Made by a program: the position numbers and the translations under genes
Notes under the pieces: generated by a model
Databases searched by the model: none
What the model saw: the letters and a program-made list of their open reading frames with translations, nothing else
What the model was told of the DNA's origin: nothing
Source: Ornithinimicrobium faecis
Lineage (GTDB): Bacteria > Actinomycetota > Actinomycetes > Actinomycetales > Dermatophilaceae
Length of the DNA: 64,000 bases
Reading direction: 5' to 3'
Assembly (NCBI RefSeq): GCF_023923225.1
Contig: NZ_CP099489.1
Coordinates: 2,914,001-2,978,000 of the forward strand
Shown: positions 18,160 to 27,344 of the stretch, in pieces
Layout of the letters: the number at the start of each line of letters is the position of its first letter
How positions within the stretch are numbered: the first letter of the stretch is position 1

Positions 18160-20429
18160 AGCTCCAGCATCCCATCGTCCGCCAGCTCCAGACCGAGCTG
18201 GTTGAGCCGCGTGGTGATCGCATCGGGCGGCAGCTGGAGGTGGTCGGCGAGCTCGGGCAGGGCCACACCGGACTCGACACCGTCACGCAGCTCCTCGTCC
18301 TGCTCCTGCGTCCAGGCGTGCCCGCCCGTGACGGCAGTGCGAGCGCTGCGGGCCACCGGCGGCGGGTCCGCCACCGGTGCCAGCGCGGAGTCGTTGGCTC
18401 CCGCCGTCGAGCCGGTGGTGGCATCCTTCGAGCGCGCGGACTTGCCACCGTTGCCGCCCCGCAGCACCGGCTCGGCAACCGGCAGGGTCTCGGGGGCAAT
18501 CTGGTCCAGTCGTTTCAGGGCGTCCAGGACCATCTGCCGGTTGCTCGTCGGCCAGAACGGTGGCAACGACTTCTGCAGGAAGCCGGCATAGCGCGCGCTC
18601 ATCATCCGCGAGTCGAGGAAGGCGACGACCCCGCGGTCCTGGCCGCGGCGCACGAGCCGCCCGGCCCCCTGCGCCAGCTTCAGCGCCGCGTGGGTGGCCG
18701 AGACCTGCATGAAGCCGTTGCCGCCCATCCGCGCGATCGCCTCGGACCGGGCCGAGGCCAGCGGGTCGTCGGGACGCGGGAACGGGATGCGGTCGATGAT
18801 CACCAGCTGGCAGGCCGAGCCGGGCACGTCCACGCCCTGCCACAGCGACATGGTCCCGAACAGACAGGTGGAGGCGTCGCTCGCAAACTGGCGGACCAGG
18901 GTGGGTGTCTGGTCGTCGCCCTGACAGAGCACGTTGATGCCGGCATCCTTGAGCCGGGTGCGCATCTCCTCGGTCGCCGCCTCGGCTGCCCGCCGAGAGC
19001 TGAACAGACCGAGGGTGCGGCCTCCCGCGGCGCGCACCAGGGCCTCGATCTCGTCGAAGACCTTCTCGGAGGTGCCGTCGCGGCCGGGTGGTGGCAGGTT
19101 CTTGGCGACATAGGCGATGGCCTGCTGCTTGTAGTCGAAGGGGCTGCCGACGTCCAGGCCCTTCCACGCCGGGCCACCGCGTCCGGTCAGGCCCAGCGTG
19201 CCGCCCACGGAGTCAAAGGTGCCGCCCAGCTCGAGGGTCGCCGACGTCAGCACCACCGTGCGGTCGGCAAACAGCTTGTCCCGCAGCAGCATCGCCACAC
19301 TCATCGGCGCCACCCGCAACACCGCCCCGCGCATCCGGTCCTGGGTGACCCAGGCGACGTCGAGCTCGCGCTCCTCCAGGACCCGGCCGGCCGTGTCAAA
19401 GATCTCGTCGACGGCGACGCGCGCGACCTGCCGGGCGCCGTCGGCCTCCTCCTTGCCAGAGGGCTTGAGCTCGGACTGCAGAGCCCGGGCCGTGTCCCGC
19501 ACCGAGGTGAGCGCCAGCACCAAACGGTCGGGCAGACCAGTCATCCGGCCCTCGGGCAGCTCGTCCAGCACAGTCTGCATCCGGGTCGCGGCCTCGTTGA
19601 GCTCGGCCGTCTCCCCCATGCGAGCAGCGCGCTTGGCCGCGGCCGCGATGGTGCCGGAGGTGAGCTCGTCGGTGATCGTGGACGTGACCCGGTCGACCAG
19701 CTCGTGACCCTCGTCAATGATCAGCAGGTCGTGGTCGGGCAGCATCTGGCGACCCTCGAAGGCGTCGATGGCCATGAACGAGTGGTTGGTGACGATGACG
19801 TCGACCTGGTGCGCGGCGGCACGCGACAGCTCGACGAAGCACTCCCCCACCTGGGGGCAGCTCTGTCCGAGGCACTCCCGGGCGGAGACCGAGACCTGTC
19901 GCCAGGCGCGGTTGCTGACACCCGGCACCAGCTCGTCGCGGTCGCCGGACTCGGTCAGCTCCGACCACTCCCGCAGCCGGAGCACCTCCTCGCCGAGGCG
20001 GGAGCGCTCCTTGTCGACCTGCCCGACGGACATCAGGGTGTCCTCGTCCTCGTCGGGGAAGCCACCGCCGAGCTTGTGCTGGCACAGATAGTTGGCCCGC
20101 CCCTTGACCAGCGCGAACGTCGGCCGCCGGCCCACGACGGATTGCAGGGCCTCGGCAATGCGCGGCAGGTCACGGTCGATGATCTGGGCCTGCAGCGCGA
20201 GGGTGGCCGTGGCCACGACGACCGGCTTGCCCGTCGCCATGCCGTGCGCGATCGCGGGGACCAGATAGGCCAGCGACTTGCCGGTGCCGGTCCCCGCCTG
20301 CACGAGCAGGTGCTCCTCGCGCTCCACCGCGTCCCGCACGGCGTGGGCCATCTGGACCTGCCCAGGCCGCTCGGTGCCACCGACCCCCTGGACCGCCGCG
20401 TGCAGGAGGGCATCAAGGTCGGCAGGCAT
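18156..20429 (-). CDS. DinG/XPD-like ATP-dependent DNA helicase
   Basis: 757 residues. Walker A QAGTGTGKS (K51), DEAH-type box IIDEGHELVD and the C-terminal motif GAGRLVRR identify superfamily 2 XPD-like helicases. Cysteines in YLCQHK and CLGQSCPQVGEC match a 4Fe-4S cluster domain. A short SANT/HTH-like end (EELRDGVESGVALPELADHL) follows a low-complexity linker. The ATG at 20429 is used because the helicase domain begins at once. Such proteins unwind D-loops and R-loops. Coupled to holA, and its 5' side faces two DnaA boxes. Confidence 0.9.
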   Translation of the reverse strand: MPADLDALLHAAVQGVGGTERPGQVQMAHAVRDAVEREEHLLVQAGTGTGKSLAYLVPAIAHGMATGKPVVVATATLALQAQIIDRDLPRIAEALQSVVGRRPTFALVKGRANYLCQHKLGGGFPDEDEDTLMSVGQVDKERSRLGEEVLRLREWSELTESGDRDELVPGVSNRAWRQVSVSARECLGQSCPQVGECFVELSRAAAHQVDVIVTNHSFMAIDAFEGRQMLPDHDLLIIDEGHELVDRVTSTITDELTSGTIAAAAKRAARMGETAELNEAATRMQTVLDELPEGRMTGLPDRLVLALTSVRDTARALQSELKPSGKEEADGARQVARVAVDEIFDTAGRVLEERELDVAWVTQDRMRGAVLRVAPMSVAMLLRDKLFADRTVVLTSATLELGGTFDSVGGTLGLTGRGGPAWKGLDVGSPFDYKQQAIAYVAKNLPPPGRDGTSEKVFDEIEALVRAAGGRTLGLFSSRRAAEAATEEMRTRLKDAGINVLCQGDDQTPTLVRQFASDASTCLFGTMSLWQGVDVPGSACQLVIIDRIPFPRPDDPLASARSEAIARMGGNGFMQVSATHAALKLAQGAGRLVRRGQDRGVVAFLDSRMMSARYAGFLQKSLPPFWPTSNRQMVLDALKRLDQIAPETLPVAEPVLRGGNGGKSARSKDATTGSTAGANDSALAPVADPPPVARSARTAVTGGHAWTQEQDEELRDGVESGVALPELADHLQLPPDAITTRLNQLGLELADDGMLEL

Positions 20430-20480
20430 GACCCCAGAGTATGCCGAGGGGCCGACAGCGGCGGCCCCACCAGGGCGGCC

Positions 20481-20507
20481 TGTGGACAAGTTCGCGCCTG
20501 TGGACAA
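20481..20507. promoter_or_regulatory. Two tandem DnaA boxes
   Basis: TGTGGACAA at 20481-20489 and 20499-20507, each the reverse complement of TTGTCCACA, the preferred actinobacterial DnaA box. Same orientation, 18 bp apart, in the region between the helicase and the lipoprotein gene. DnaA could regulate either gene. Confidence 0.65.
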
Positions 20508-20546
20508 CTTCTGCGCCGTCGGGCACCACTGTGGTCTGCTGCGGGC

Positions 20547-22097
20547 ATGCGTCACTCCACACTGCTGACCGTTCTGCCGTGCGTGGCCCTGGCGATCACC
20601 GCCTGTCAGGGCGGGGAGGTCGAGTCCTCGCAGAACGGCACCCCCACGAGCCTCACGTCCAGTGGCCCGCCACCCCCACCCGATGGCGAGGCGTCGTCAA
20701 GCACGGCCCCAGGCGACACGGTGACATCGTCCGCGGCACCAGGCGAGGCATCGGCGGTCACCTCGGAAGCGCAGACTTTGGCAGAGGTCCTCTGGCGCAA
20801 CGCAGACGTGGTGCCAGCCTCTGACCCGGTGTCGGTTGGCGATGCCCTGGTGCTCTACACCATCGAGGACCAGCGGCTGCAGATCACCGGCGTTGACCCG
20901 CAGGACGGTGCGGTGCTGTGGTCAAAGGCAGCGACGGCATCGGTCCGTCCGCGTGGACAGGACCTCAATGTGGAGACGGTCGACGGCCTGGTGGCACATC
21001 TCGCCCCCGGCGCAGCGGGTCCAGAGTCCGTCGGGGCACCGTCGCACGTGATCCTGCGTGACCCGGTCACCGGCGAGGACGTGCTCAGCTCGCGCCGGGC
21101 CCTGAGCCATGCCGACCTGCCCTCCCCGTGCGCTCACGATGACACCCTGGCCTGCGTCACGGTCCCGGTCGACGAGCAGTGGAGCGTGCAGGCGCTGGCC
21201 CCCGACGGAGGATTCGCCACACCTCCGGCAGACGGTGCTGGCGTGCCCGGCTGGACGAGCATTGGACCACTCGGGATCAGCCGGGGAGCCGAGACCGGCA
21301 CCCAGGTCGGTCGCGTCGCGGACGGCCGACTCGCGTGGGAGATCGACACGACGGAGGCCTTCGGGCCCGGGCAGTCCACCAACACCGGCTGGTCGTTCGA
21401 CAACTTTGCCGACGACTCGGTCCTGGTGGGCACGATCGGGTTGGGGATCAGCCCGCCAGCCGACGGCGACACCTGGGACATGACGCAGAGTGTTGCGCTG
21501 GGTCTGGATGCGGAGACTGGCGAGACCCTGTGGCGAGCACCGGCCACCTCGATCTTCTGTGACACGGACATCACCGGCGCTCCGGATGACCCGCTCCTGG
21601 CCTGCCTGTGGAACGAGGGACAGGCCGAGGCCGTCGAGGGTGCGCTCACCTATCAGGACGTCAACATCGATCTCGTGCGGCTCGACCCCCTGACCGGGGA
21701 TCGACTCTGGCAGGTCACCTTGGGAGCGACCGCTGAGGACGGGGAACCAGCTCGACCCGAGCCACGACTGGTCAGCTCCACGCAGATCGCGGTGGAAGCG
21801 GCCGACGGGATGCGGGTCATCGACCTCGAGACGGGCGAGGATCGCCCGGCGACGACAGCGGACCGGCACTGGGTGGAGGACTACGACGTCGTCGACGTCG
21901 AGACGCCCGGCATCGGGGACGATGAGGTCATGGTGTCCGGTCGCTATCGACTCCAGGACGGCGCTGGTGACCTCGCGGACGACGCACCGTGGCCGCTGCC
22001 CGCCACCATCGGCGTCGAACTGGACGACGGTTCGACCCTTGTCGTGGCCGAGCCGGACGGTCTCACTGCCTACACCGACCCTGTGTCAGGTGGTTGA
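20547..22097 (+). CDS. PQQ-like beta-propeller lipoprotein
   Basis: 516 residues. A lipoprotein signal with lipobox AITAC (Cys20) is followed by a Ser/Thr/Pro-rich linker to about residue 75 and then repeats of beta-propeller blades: ITGVDPQDGAVLWSK, GLDAETGETLWRAPA, RLDPLTGDRLWQVTL and VIDLETGEDRP. This is the PQQ-like fold without obvious cofactor ligands. It is probably anchored outside the membrane as a scaffold or sensor. ATG 20547 was chosen for the signal peptide; the very long open frame upstream is antisense to the helicase and holA. Confidence 0.8.
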   Translation: MRHSTLLTVLPCVALAITACQGGEVESSQNGTPTSLTSSGPPPPPDGEASSSTAPGDTVTSSAAPGEASAVTSEAQTLAEVLWRNADVVPASDPVSVGDALVLYTIEDQRLQITGVDPQDGAVLWSKAATASVRPRGQDLNVETVDGLVAHLAPGAAGPESVGAPSHVILRDPVTGEDVLSSRRALSHADLPSPCAHDDTLACVTVPVDEQWSVQALAPDGGFATPPADGAGVPGWTSIGPLGISRGAETGTQVGRVADGRLAWEIDTTEAFGPGQSTNTGWSFDNFADDSVLVGTIGLGISPPADGDTWDMTQSVALGLDAETGETLWRAPATSIFCDTDITGAPDDPLLACLWNEGQAEAVEGALTYQDVNIDLVRLDPLTGDRLWQVTLGATAEDGEPARPEPRLVSSTQIAVEAADGMRVIDLETGEDRPATTADRHWVEDYDVVDVETPGIGDDEVMVSGRYRLQDGAGDLADDAPWPLPATIGVELDDGSTLVVAEPDGLTAYTDPVSGG

Positions 22098-22142
22098 ACC
22101 GCGGCAGCAGGTCGCGTCACACCGGCCCCGATGAGCCCCCAC

Positions 22143-24830
22143 TCAGCGATTGGTGATCCCGTCGGGCGCGCAGATGTAGTGGGCGACCATGGCCGTCCAG
22201 CCTGTCTGGTGGGAGGCGCCGAGGCCGGTGCCGTTGTCGCCGTTGAAGTATTCGCTGAAGGTCGGGTGCCCGTCCCACAGCGGACCGCTCGGGTGGTGGA
22301 TCGGGGTGCTGGGCCGCCGTCCGTCCGGGCCGGGCCGGAACAGGGAGACCAGGCGCTGCTCGAGCTCGGTCGCGATCTGGGTCAGCGACCTCCGGTGGCC
22401 GGACCCGCTGGGGAACTCCACCTGCAGGTCGATCCCGGCACCGCGGCCATAGATCCGCAGCGCGTCGGTCAGCATCGTGTTCACCGGGAACCAGATCGGT
22501 CCGCGCCAGTTGGAGTTGCCGCCGAACATGCCGGAGCGCGACTCGGCGGGCTCGTAGCGCAGCCCGAGGTCGTCGCCGCCCACCCGCACCGTGATGCCGT
22601 CCCGGTGCGCCGCGGACAGTGAGCGGATGCCGTGCGGCGCGAGGAACTCCTCCTCGTCGAGCAGATAGCCAACCAGCGAGGTGAGCTGCTCCTGGCTGAT
22701 CATCGACAGGGTGCGGATCGAGTAGCCGTGAAAGTTGGTGTGCAGCAACGCATCCTGCAACTCAGGACGACGCTCGGTCCATCCCCGCAGGAAGTCGGTG
22801 AGGTCGGGCAGCTCCTGCGCCACCCAGTTGGGCAGGATCGCCACCCCCGTCAGCGGCAGCAGCCCGACCATCGAGCGGACCGGCATCCGGTGTGCGGTGC
22901 CGTCGGACTCCACGAGGACGTCCTGGAAGAAGCTCGTCTCGGCGTCCCACAGCGAGACGTGGTCGCTGCCGGTGTCCTCCATCGTCTCGGAGATCGCCAG
23001 GAAGTGGACCAGGAACTTGGTGGCGACCTCGTCCCAGGCCGGGTCCTCGCGCGCGAGCTCGACCGACATCCGCAGCATCCGCAGGCAGAACATCCCCATC
23101 CAGGCCGTCGCGTCGGCCTGCTCGAGGCGCCCACCCCCGGGCAGCTCATCAGAGCGGTCGAAGAGCCCGACGTTGTCCATCCCGAGGAAGCCGCCCTCAA
23201 AGATGTTGGAGCCGTCAGCGTCCTTGCGGTTGACCCACCAGGGGAAGTTGAGCAGCATCTTGAGCACGATGCGCTGCAGGAAATCGCGGTCCTGATTGCC
23301 GTCGATGCTGTAGACCTGCCACGCCGCCCACGGGTGCACGGGCGGGTTGACGTCGGAGAAGTTCCACTCATAGGCCGGCAACTGACCGTTGGGGTGCATC
23401 GCCCACTCGCGGCACATCAGCAGCAGCTGGAACTTGGCAAACGCCGGGTCGACGTGGGCCAGCGGCACGGTGTGGAAGGCCAGGTCCCAGGTGGCAAACC
23501 AGGGATACTCCCACTCATCGGGCATCGAGATGACCTCGGCCAGATTGACGTGCTGCCAGTGCACGTTGCGACCGGTGTGCCGATCCAGCCGCTCTGGAGG
23601 AGGCGGCGGTTGGGCAGGGTCGCCCGCCAACCACCGGGGCACGTCATAGAGATAGAGCTGCTTGCCCCACTGGAGCCCCGCGAAGGCACGGCGCGCGATG
23701 TGCCGGTCCTCCTCGCTCGTCTCCTCCGGGATCACCTCGGCAAAGAACTCGTCAGCCTCACGACGGCGCGTCGCCAGCACCTCGTCGGCGGACTCGAGGA
23801 CCGGGAGCTGCGGCTCGTGGGTCTGCTGCAGTTCGTGGGACAGCGAGGCGGCCAACCGGAGCCGCACCGTCACGCTCTCCCCCGGGCCGACCTGATCGAA
23901 CTGCCACCAGAGGGCAGCCTTGGTGCCGGTCGGCTCCGGGTTGCCGGCATCCTCACCGTGGACGATCGACCGGTTGATCGCGTCCTTCGGGTATGCCGTG
24001 TGGCCGGCCGGGGCGGCCTCCTCACCATAGAGCGTGGCGAAGTTGGTCTCGTTGTCGCAGAACAGGACTCGCGGCGAGCCGTCAGCGCTCAGACGGACCC
24101 GACCCAGCTCGTGGTGACGCGCTTCGAGGACGACCTGCCCCTCGGCATACTCCCCTGCTCCGTCCGCCAGGACGATCTCAGGTCGGTGGTCGTCCAGGCC
24201 CCAGGACCAGGTGTTGCGGAACCACAGTTGCGGGACCAGGTGCAGCGGCGCAGCCTCCGGCCCGTGGTTGGTCGCGGTGACCTCCATGACGATGTCGGTG
24301 GGCGAGGCCTTGGCGTGCGTCACGACGACGTCAAAGAACCGATTGTCCTGCAGCACACCGGTGTCGGAGAGCTCGAACTCGTCGTCGTCATAGCCGCGGG
24401 CGGCGTTGCCGTCGATGAGCTCCTGATAGGGGAACGCCGCCTGCGGATAGCGATAGAGCCACTGGGCATGACTGTGCGTCGGCGTGCCATCCAGCGCCCA
24501 CCAATACTCCTTGGCGTCCTCGCCGTGGTTGCCCTGCGGGTTGGTCAGGCCGAACAGCCGCTCCTTGAGCCGGTCGTCCCTGCCGTTCCACAGCGCCAGC
24601 CCCAGGTTGAGGAAGCCGTCGATGTCACACAGCCCGGCCAGGCCGTCCTCACCCCAGCGGTAGGCCCGCTGGTGGGAGTGATCGAACGGGAAGTGCGCCC
24701 AGGCGTCGGCGTCGGCGGAGTAGTCCTCCCGCACCGTGCCCCACTGGCGCGCGGACACATAGGGACCCCACTGCCGCCAGGGAGCGCGGGGATCCTCGGA
24801 CTCGTTGACTCGCTGCTGCTCGGCATTCAC
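22143..24830 (-). CDS. GH63/MGH1-like glucosidase
   Basis: 895 residues. N-terminal beta-sandwich (WGPYVSARQWGTVREDYS, then GDAWAHFPFDHSHQRAYRWGEDG-like segment) and a C-terminal (alpha/alpha)6 barrel with GGGFLGMDNVGLFDRSD, DATAWMGMFCLRML, NSNWRGPIWFPVNTM and the end region GDNGTGLGASHQTGWTAMVA. These resemble family GH63/MGH1 proteins, which cleave alpha-glucosides or glucosylglycerate-type compounds with acidic residues in the barrel. There is no signal peptide, so the substrate is intracellular. GTG 24830 was chosen because the upstream open frame runs through repeat array 2. The array lies 13 bp upstream of this start. Confidence 0.85.
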   Translation of the reverse strand: MNAEQQRVNESEDPRAPWRQWGPYVSARQWGTVREDYSADADAWAHFPFDHSHQRAYRWGEDGLAGLCDIDGFLNLGLALWNGRDDRLKERLFGLTNPQGNHGEDAKEYWWALDGTPTHSHAQWLYRYPQAAFPYQELIDGNAARGYDDDEFELSDTGVLQDNRFFDVVVTHAKASPTDIVMEVTATNHGPEAAPLHLVPQLWFRNTWSWGLDDHRPEIVLADGAGEYAEGQVVLEARHHELGRVRLSADGSPRVLFCDNETNFATLYGEEAAPAGHTAYPKDAINRSIVHGEDAGNPEPTGTKAALWWQFDQVGPGESVTVRLRLAASLSHELQQTHEPQLPVLESADEVLATRRREADEFFAEVIPEETSEEDRHIARRAFAGLQWGKQLYLYDVPRWLAGDPAQPPPPPERLDRHTGRNVHWQHVNLAEVISMPDEWEYPWFATWDLAFHTVPLAHVDPAFAKFQLLLMCREWAMHPNGQLPAYEWNFSDVNPPVHPWAAWQVYSIDGNQDRDFLQRIVLKMLLNFPWWVNRKDADGSNIFEGGFLGMDNVGLFDRSDELPGGGRLEQADATAWMGMFCLRMLRMSVELAREDPAWDEVATKFLVHFLAISETMEDTGSDHVSLWDAETSFFQDVLVESDGTAHRMPVRSMVGLLPLTGVAILPNWVAQELPDLTDFLRGWTERRPELQDALLHTNFHGYSIRTLSMISQEQLTSLVGYLLDEEEFLAPHGIRSLSAAHRDGITVRVGGDDLGLRYEPAESRSGMFGGNSNWRGPIWFPVNTMLTDALRIYGRGAGIDLQVEFPSGSGHRRSLTQIATELEQRLVSLFRPGPDGRRPSTPIHHPSGPLWDGHPTFSEYFNGDNGTGLGASHQTGWTAMVAHYICAPDGITNR

Positions 24831-24842
24831 ACCGCCGACCCT

Positions 24843-24998
24843 CCCACAATTTTGATGGAGGTCTCGCCCCCCGCATTTTGATACAGGTCTCGCACACCCA
24901 ACCCGCCTTTTGATACAGGTCTCGCACACCCAACCCGCCTTTTGATACAGGTCTCGCACACCCCGCCCGCGGTGTGATCGGGGTTTCGTGACCCAGCC
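24843..24998. repeat. Intergenic tandem repeat array 2 (five 32-bp units)
   Basis: Units start near 24843 (degenerate, shorter), 24871, 24903, 24935 and 24967 (degenerate). The middle three are almost identical with core TTTTGATACAGGTCTCGCAC. Degenerate ends with clean middle copies suggest growth by internal duplication. The array fills nearly the whole gap between the oxygenase stop (25006) and the glucosidase start (24830), so it would be in the 5' leader or promoter of the glucosidase. Confidence 0.9.
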
Positions 24999-25005
24999 CC
25001 GCGGC

Positions 25006-26025
25006 TCAGGCCGAGCGCTGCTGCGGGGACGCCAGGTGCGGGTGGTGCGCCTCGGTGACATCCGGGTGGGCGCGCACGCGGCTCTTCAGGGCGTTGTCGC
25101 CATAGACACCGACGATCGGGTTGCTCGCATCCAGGGTGACGCCGGGTGCCCGCGCCGCGAGCTCCTCCGGCAGCGTCAGCTTGGGGAAGACCGCGTCAAG
25201 AGCGGGGTTGTGGAAGTAGGGCACCGAGATCCGATCAGTGCCCACCTCTGGGGCCAGCACGCGGTGGTTGGTCGCCTTGAGATAGCCGTCGGTGGCCCAC
25301 TCGAGCATCTCGCCGATGTTGACGATGAGCGCGCCCTCGATCGGCGGCGCATCCAGCGGCTCCCCGTGCCGCTCGACCTGCAGGCCTGCCTTGCCCGGCT
25401 CGACCAGCAGCAGCGTCAGCACGCCGGAGTCGTTGTGCCAGCCCACGCCCTGCTCGGTGCCCCCGTCCACCTTCCCGGGATAGCGCACCACCTTGGTCAG
25501 GGTCGCCGGCTTGTCCTGGAACGTGGCGTCGAAGACGTCGCGCGGCTGCCCCAGGGACTCCGCCCACTCGGCGAGCAGGCGCGTGGACACGTCCGCGAGG
25601 GTCTCGTTCCACGACTCCACCACCTCCCGCACCCGGGGCAGTGCGGCCGGCCACAGGTTGGGCCCCTGCAGGATCCAGTAGTCCGGCACCTCCGGTCCGG
25701 TCGGCACCGCGGGCCGCTCGGGACCGATGTCGATCTGCTCCCGCCAGTCGACCTTGCCCTGCGTGCGTTCTCCGCCGACGCGCGTGTAGCCGCGGTAGTG
25801 CGGGCTGAGGACGTTCTCGATCTCGAGCTTGTCGGCCTCGGGCAGCGCGAAGAACTCGCGGGAGACGCTGATGATCTCGCTGGTCAGGCTCGGGTCGATG
25901 CCGTGGCCGACGAGATAGAAGAAGCCGTAGTCGTGCGTCGCCTCACGCAGTTGCTCACGGAACTGCGCCGCGGTGGCCGGGTCGTTGGCGAGGGACAGGT
26001 CGAGGACAGGCAGGTGGTCAGTCAT
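25006..26025 (-). CDS. 2-oxoglutarate/Fe(II) oxygenase, isopenicillin N synthase family
   Basis: 339 residues. An N-terminal non-haem dioxygenase domain (PVLDLSLANDPATAAQFREQ; YGFFYLVGHGID) is followed by a double-stranded beta-helix core. The iron triad H-x-D...H is visible in GWHNDSGVLTLL and ATNHRVL, and the 2-oxoglutarate-binding R-x-S in DRISVPYF. The substrate is unknown; relatives act on small metabolites, hormones or siderophores. ATG 26025 has GAAGGAA upstream. A palindrome at 26152 probably controls it. Confidence 0.85.
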   Translation of the reverse strand: MTDHLPVLDLSLANDPATAAQFREQLREATHDYGFFYLVGHGIDPSLTSEIISVSREFFALPEADKLEIENVLSPHYRGYTRVGGERTQGKVDWREQIDIGPERPAVPTGPEVPDYWILQGPNLWPAALPRVREVVESWNETLADVSTRLLAEWAESLGQPRDVFDATFQDKPATLTKVVRYPGKVDGGTEQGVGWHNDSGVLTLLLVEPGKAGLQVERHGEPLDAPPIEGALIVNIGEMLEWATDGYLKATNHRVLAPEVGTDRISVPYFHNPALDAVFPKLTLPEELAARAPGVTLDASNPIVGVYGDNALKSRVRAHPDVTEAHHPHLASPQQRSA

Positions 26026-26151
26026 GGGTTGGGTTCCTTCGGGGTATGCGGAGTGGCTGGGCGGGTGGACAGCTCACCGACGACAGAGGTCGCTGGCGGT
26101 GCACCCGAGGTCCACATGCAGTCGGCGCACCAGCGAGACCCGCACCCGAAG

Positions 26152-26169
26152 AGTTAACACGTGCTAACT
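26152..26169. promoter_or_regulatory. 18-bp palindrome upstream of the oxygenase gene
   Basis: AGTTAACACGTGCTAACT is a dyad with a single mismatched pair, centred on CACGTG. It stands 127 bp before the oxygenase start, in the 283-bp gap to the divergent secreted-protein gene, as expected for a TetR/GntR/LacI-type operator. No regulator gene is adjacent. Confidence 0.55.
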
Positions 26170-26308
26170 GTACTCATCACGTCGCATTAGGTCGCATCTG
26201 GGCCTCCGCCCAGGAGGTGTGGCGCGTGGAACCCAACCCACGGCATACGCGTCCCAGCCCCACGGACAAGGGTGACGCCGAGGCGTCCAGTCAGACGGGA
26301 CTCACGAC

Positions 26309-26812
26309 ATGACACAGGTGCTCCTCAGGATGCTGTTCACCCTGCTGCTGACCCTGGGCGTGGGCGGCACCACCGCCAGCCAGGACCCACCACCGGAGGA
26401 CCCGGGCCGTCCGGCCTGGGCCATCGGGACCCACCTGGCCACGTGGAGCCAGGGCCAGATCCCCGACATCCAGGACAACCCGGAGTTGTCGCTGGGCCCC
26501 GTCCTGATCACCACTGACGCCGAGCGCGACCGCCTGCTGAACAGTCAGCCCCTCGGCCCCGACAACGACCTCACGCAGATCGCGGCCGTCGATCTCACGG
26601 CCAGTGTCCTCGCCGTGGCTGGCTATCACTCGTGCATGGAGCACGGCGACGTGTGGACCGACGGAGTGGTCGTCTGGTGGGACGCGCAGACCGCAGCGGG
26701 CAGCGAGCACATCAGCTGTGCGTGGGCGCCGTTCACGGTCGACGTCACCGAAGTGCCCCGGTCGGCCTTCTCCGACGAGATCGCACTGGTCACGCCGCCC
26801 TGGGACCATTAG
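26309..26812 (+). CDS. Secreted protein of unknown function
   Basis: 167 residues. A signal peptide (about 1-24, LLRMLFTLLLTLGVGGTTAS) is followed by a mature domain with two cysteines (SCMEHGDVW and ISCAWAPF) that could form a disulfide. No family is recognised. It is a single gene with convergent neighbours downstream. The start is supported by the signal peptide and by GGGA 9 bp upstream. Confidence 0.6.
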   Translation: MTQVLLRMLFTLLLTLGVGGTTASQDPPPEDPGRPAWAIGTHLATWSQGQIPDIQDNPELSLGPVLITTDAERDRLLNSQPLGPDNDLTQIAAVDLTASVLAVAGYHSCMEHGDVWTDGVVVWWDAQTAAGSEHISCAWAPFTVDVTEVPRSAFSDEIALVTPPWDH

Positions 26813-26837
26813 GACGTCCGGCCAACGACAGGCGTGA

Positions 26838-27269
26838 CTACCGGGCCGCGCTGGCCCTCTGGCCACGCACCGGCCCCAAGATCAGGAAGGCAACGGCGCC
26901 GGAGAAGGCACCAACCATCAGCCAGGCCCAGCCAGGAGCCAACGTCGTGGTGACGTCGCCGGGCACGTCGACCAGCTGGCTGACCGTCAGGATCAGCAGC
27001 CCGCCGATGCCGACTCCCACGAGCGAGGTGAGCAGCGCCGGTCGCACGCGCAGAAACCACAGGGCGACAGCGGCAACCGGGATCGCCAGGAGCGTCGCCA
27101 GCAAGGCTCCGAACGTCTCGCCGAGGCACTGCCCCACGAGGTCACACTCGTCAGTCGTGGGCCGCCACACCAGCCACAGCACACCGGCCAGCACCAGGCC
27201 GAGCACTGCGCACAGCGCGATGCTCGAGCTGCCTGGACGAGGGCGCCCCGTTCCCATCCCGATTCTCAC
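26838..27269 (-). CDS. Four-helix membrane protein of unknown function
   Basis: 143 residues with hydrophobic segments at about 16-35, 52-72, 80-98 and 113-132. The first loop carries a cysteine pair (DECDLVGQC). GTG 27269 follows TAACGT at a distance typical of a leaderless transcript; ATG 27257 is an alternative. The 3' end converges with the secreted-protein gene and nearly abuts it (25 bp). Confidence 0.55.
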   Translation of the reverse strand: MRIGMGTGRPRPGSSSIALCAVLGLVLAGVLWLVWRPTTDECDLVGQCLGETFGALLATLLAIPVAAVALWFLRVRPALLTSLVGVGIGGLLILTVSQLVDVPGDVTTTLAPGWAWLMVGAFSGAVAFLILGPVRGQRASAAR

Positions 27270-27344
27270 CGGGCCACGTTATCGCTCCGGTCGGACTCTC
27301 CCCGTGAAGGCGCGAGCGGCGGTCCTATCTTCCCCAAGAACTGG

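Noticed and set aside
17895..20546. A very long plus-strand open frame (upstream part of a 1400-codon frame)
   Set aside because: It is antisense to holA and the helicase and reads Arg/Gly/Ala-rich nonsense; only the part from ATG 20547 is a real lipoprotein gene.
24843..24998. Repeat array as a CRISPR
   Set aside because: Units are directly adjacent without unique spacers and no cas gene is present.
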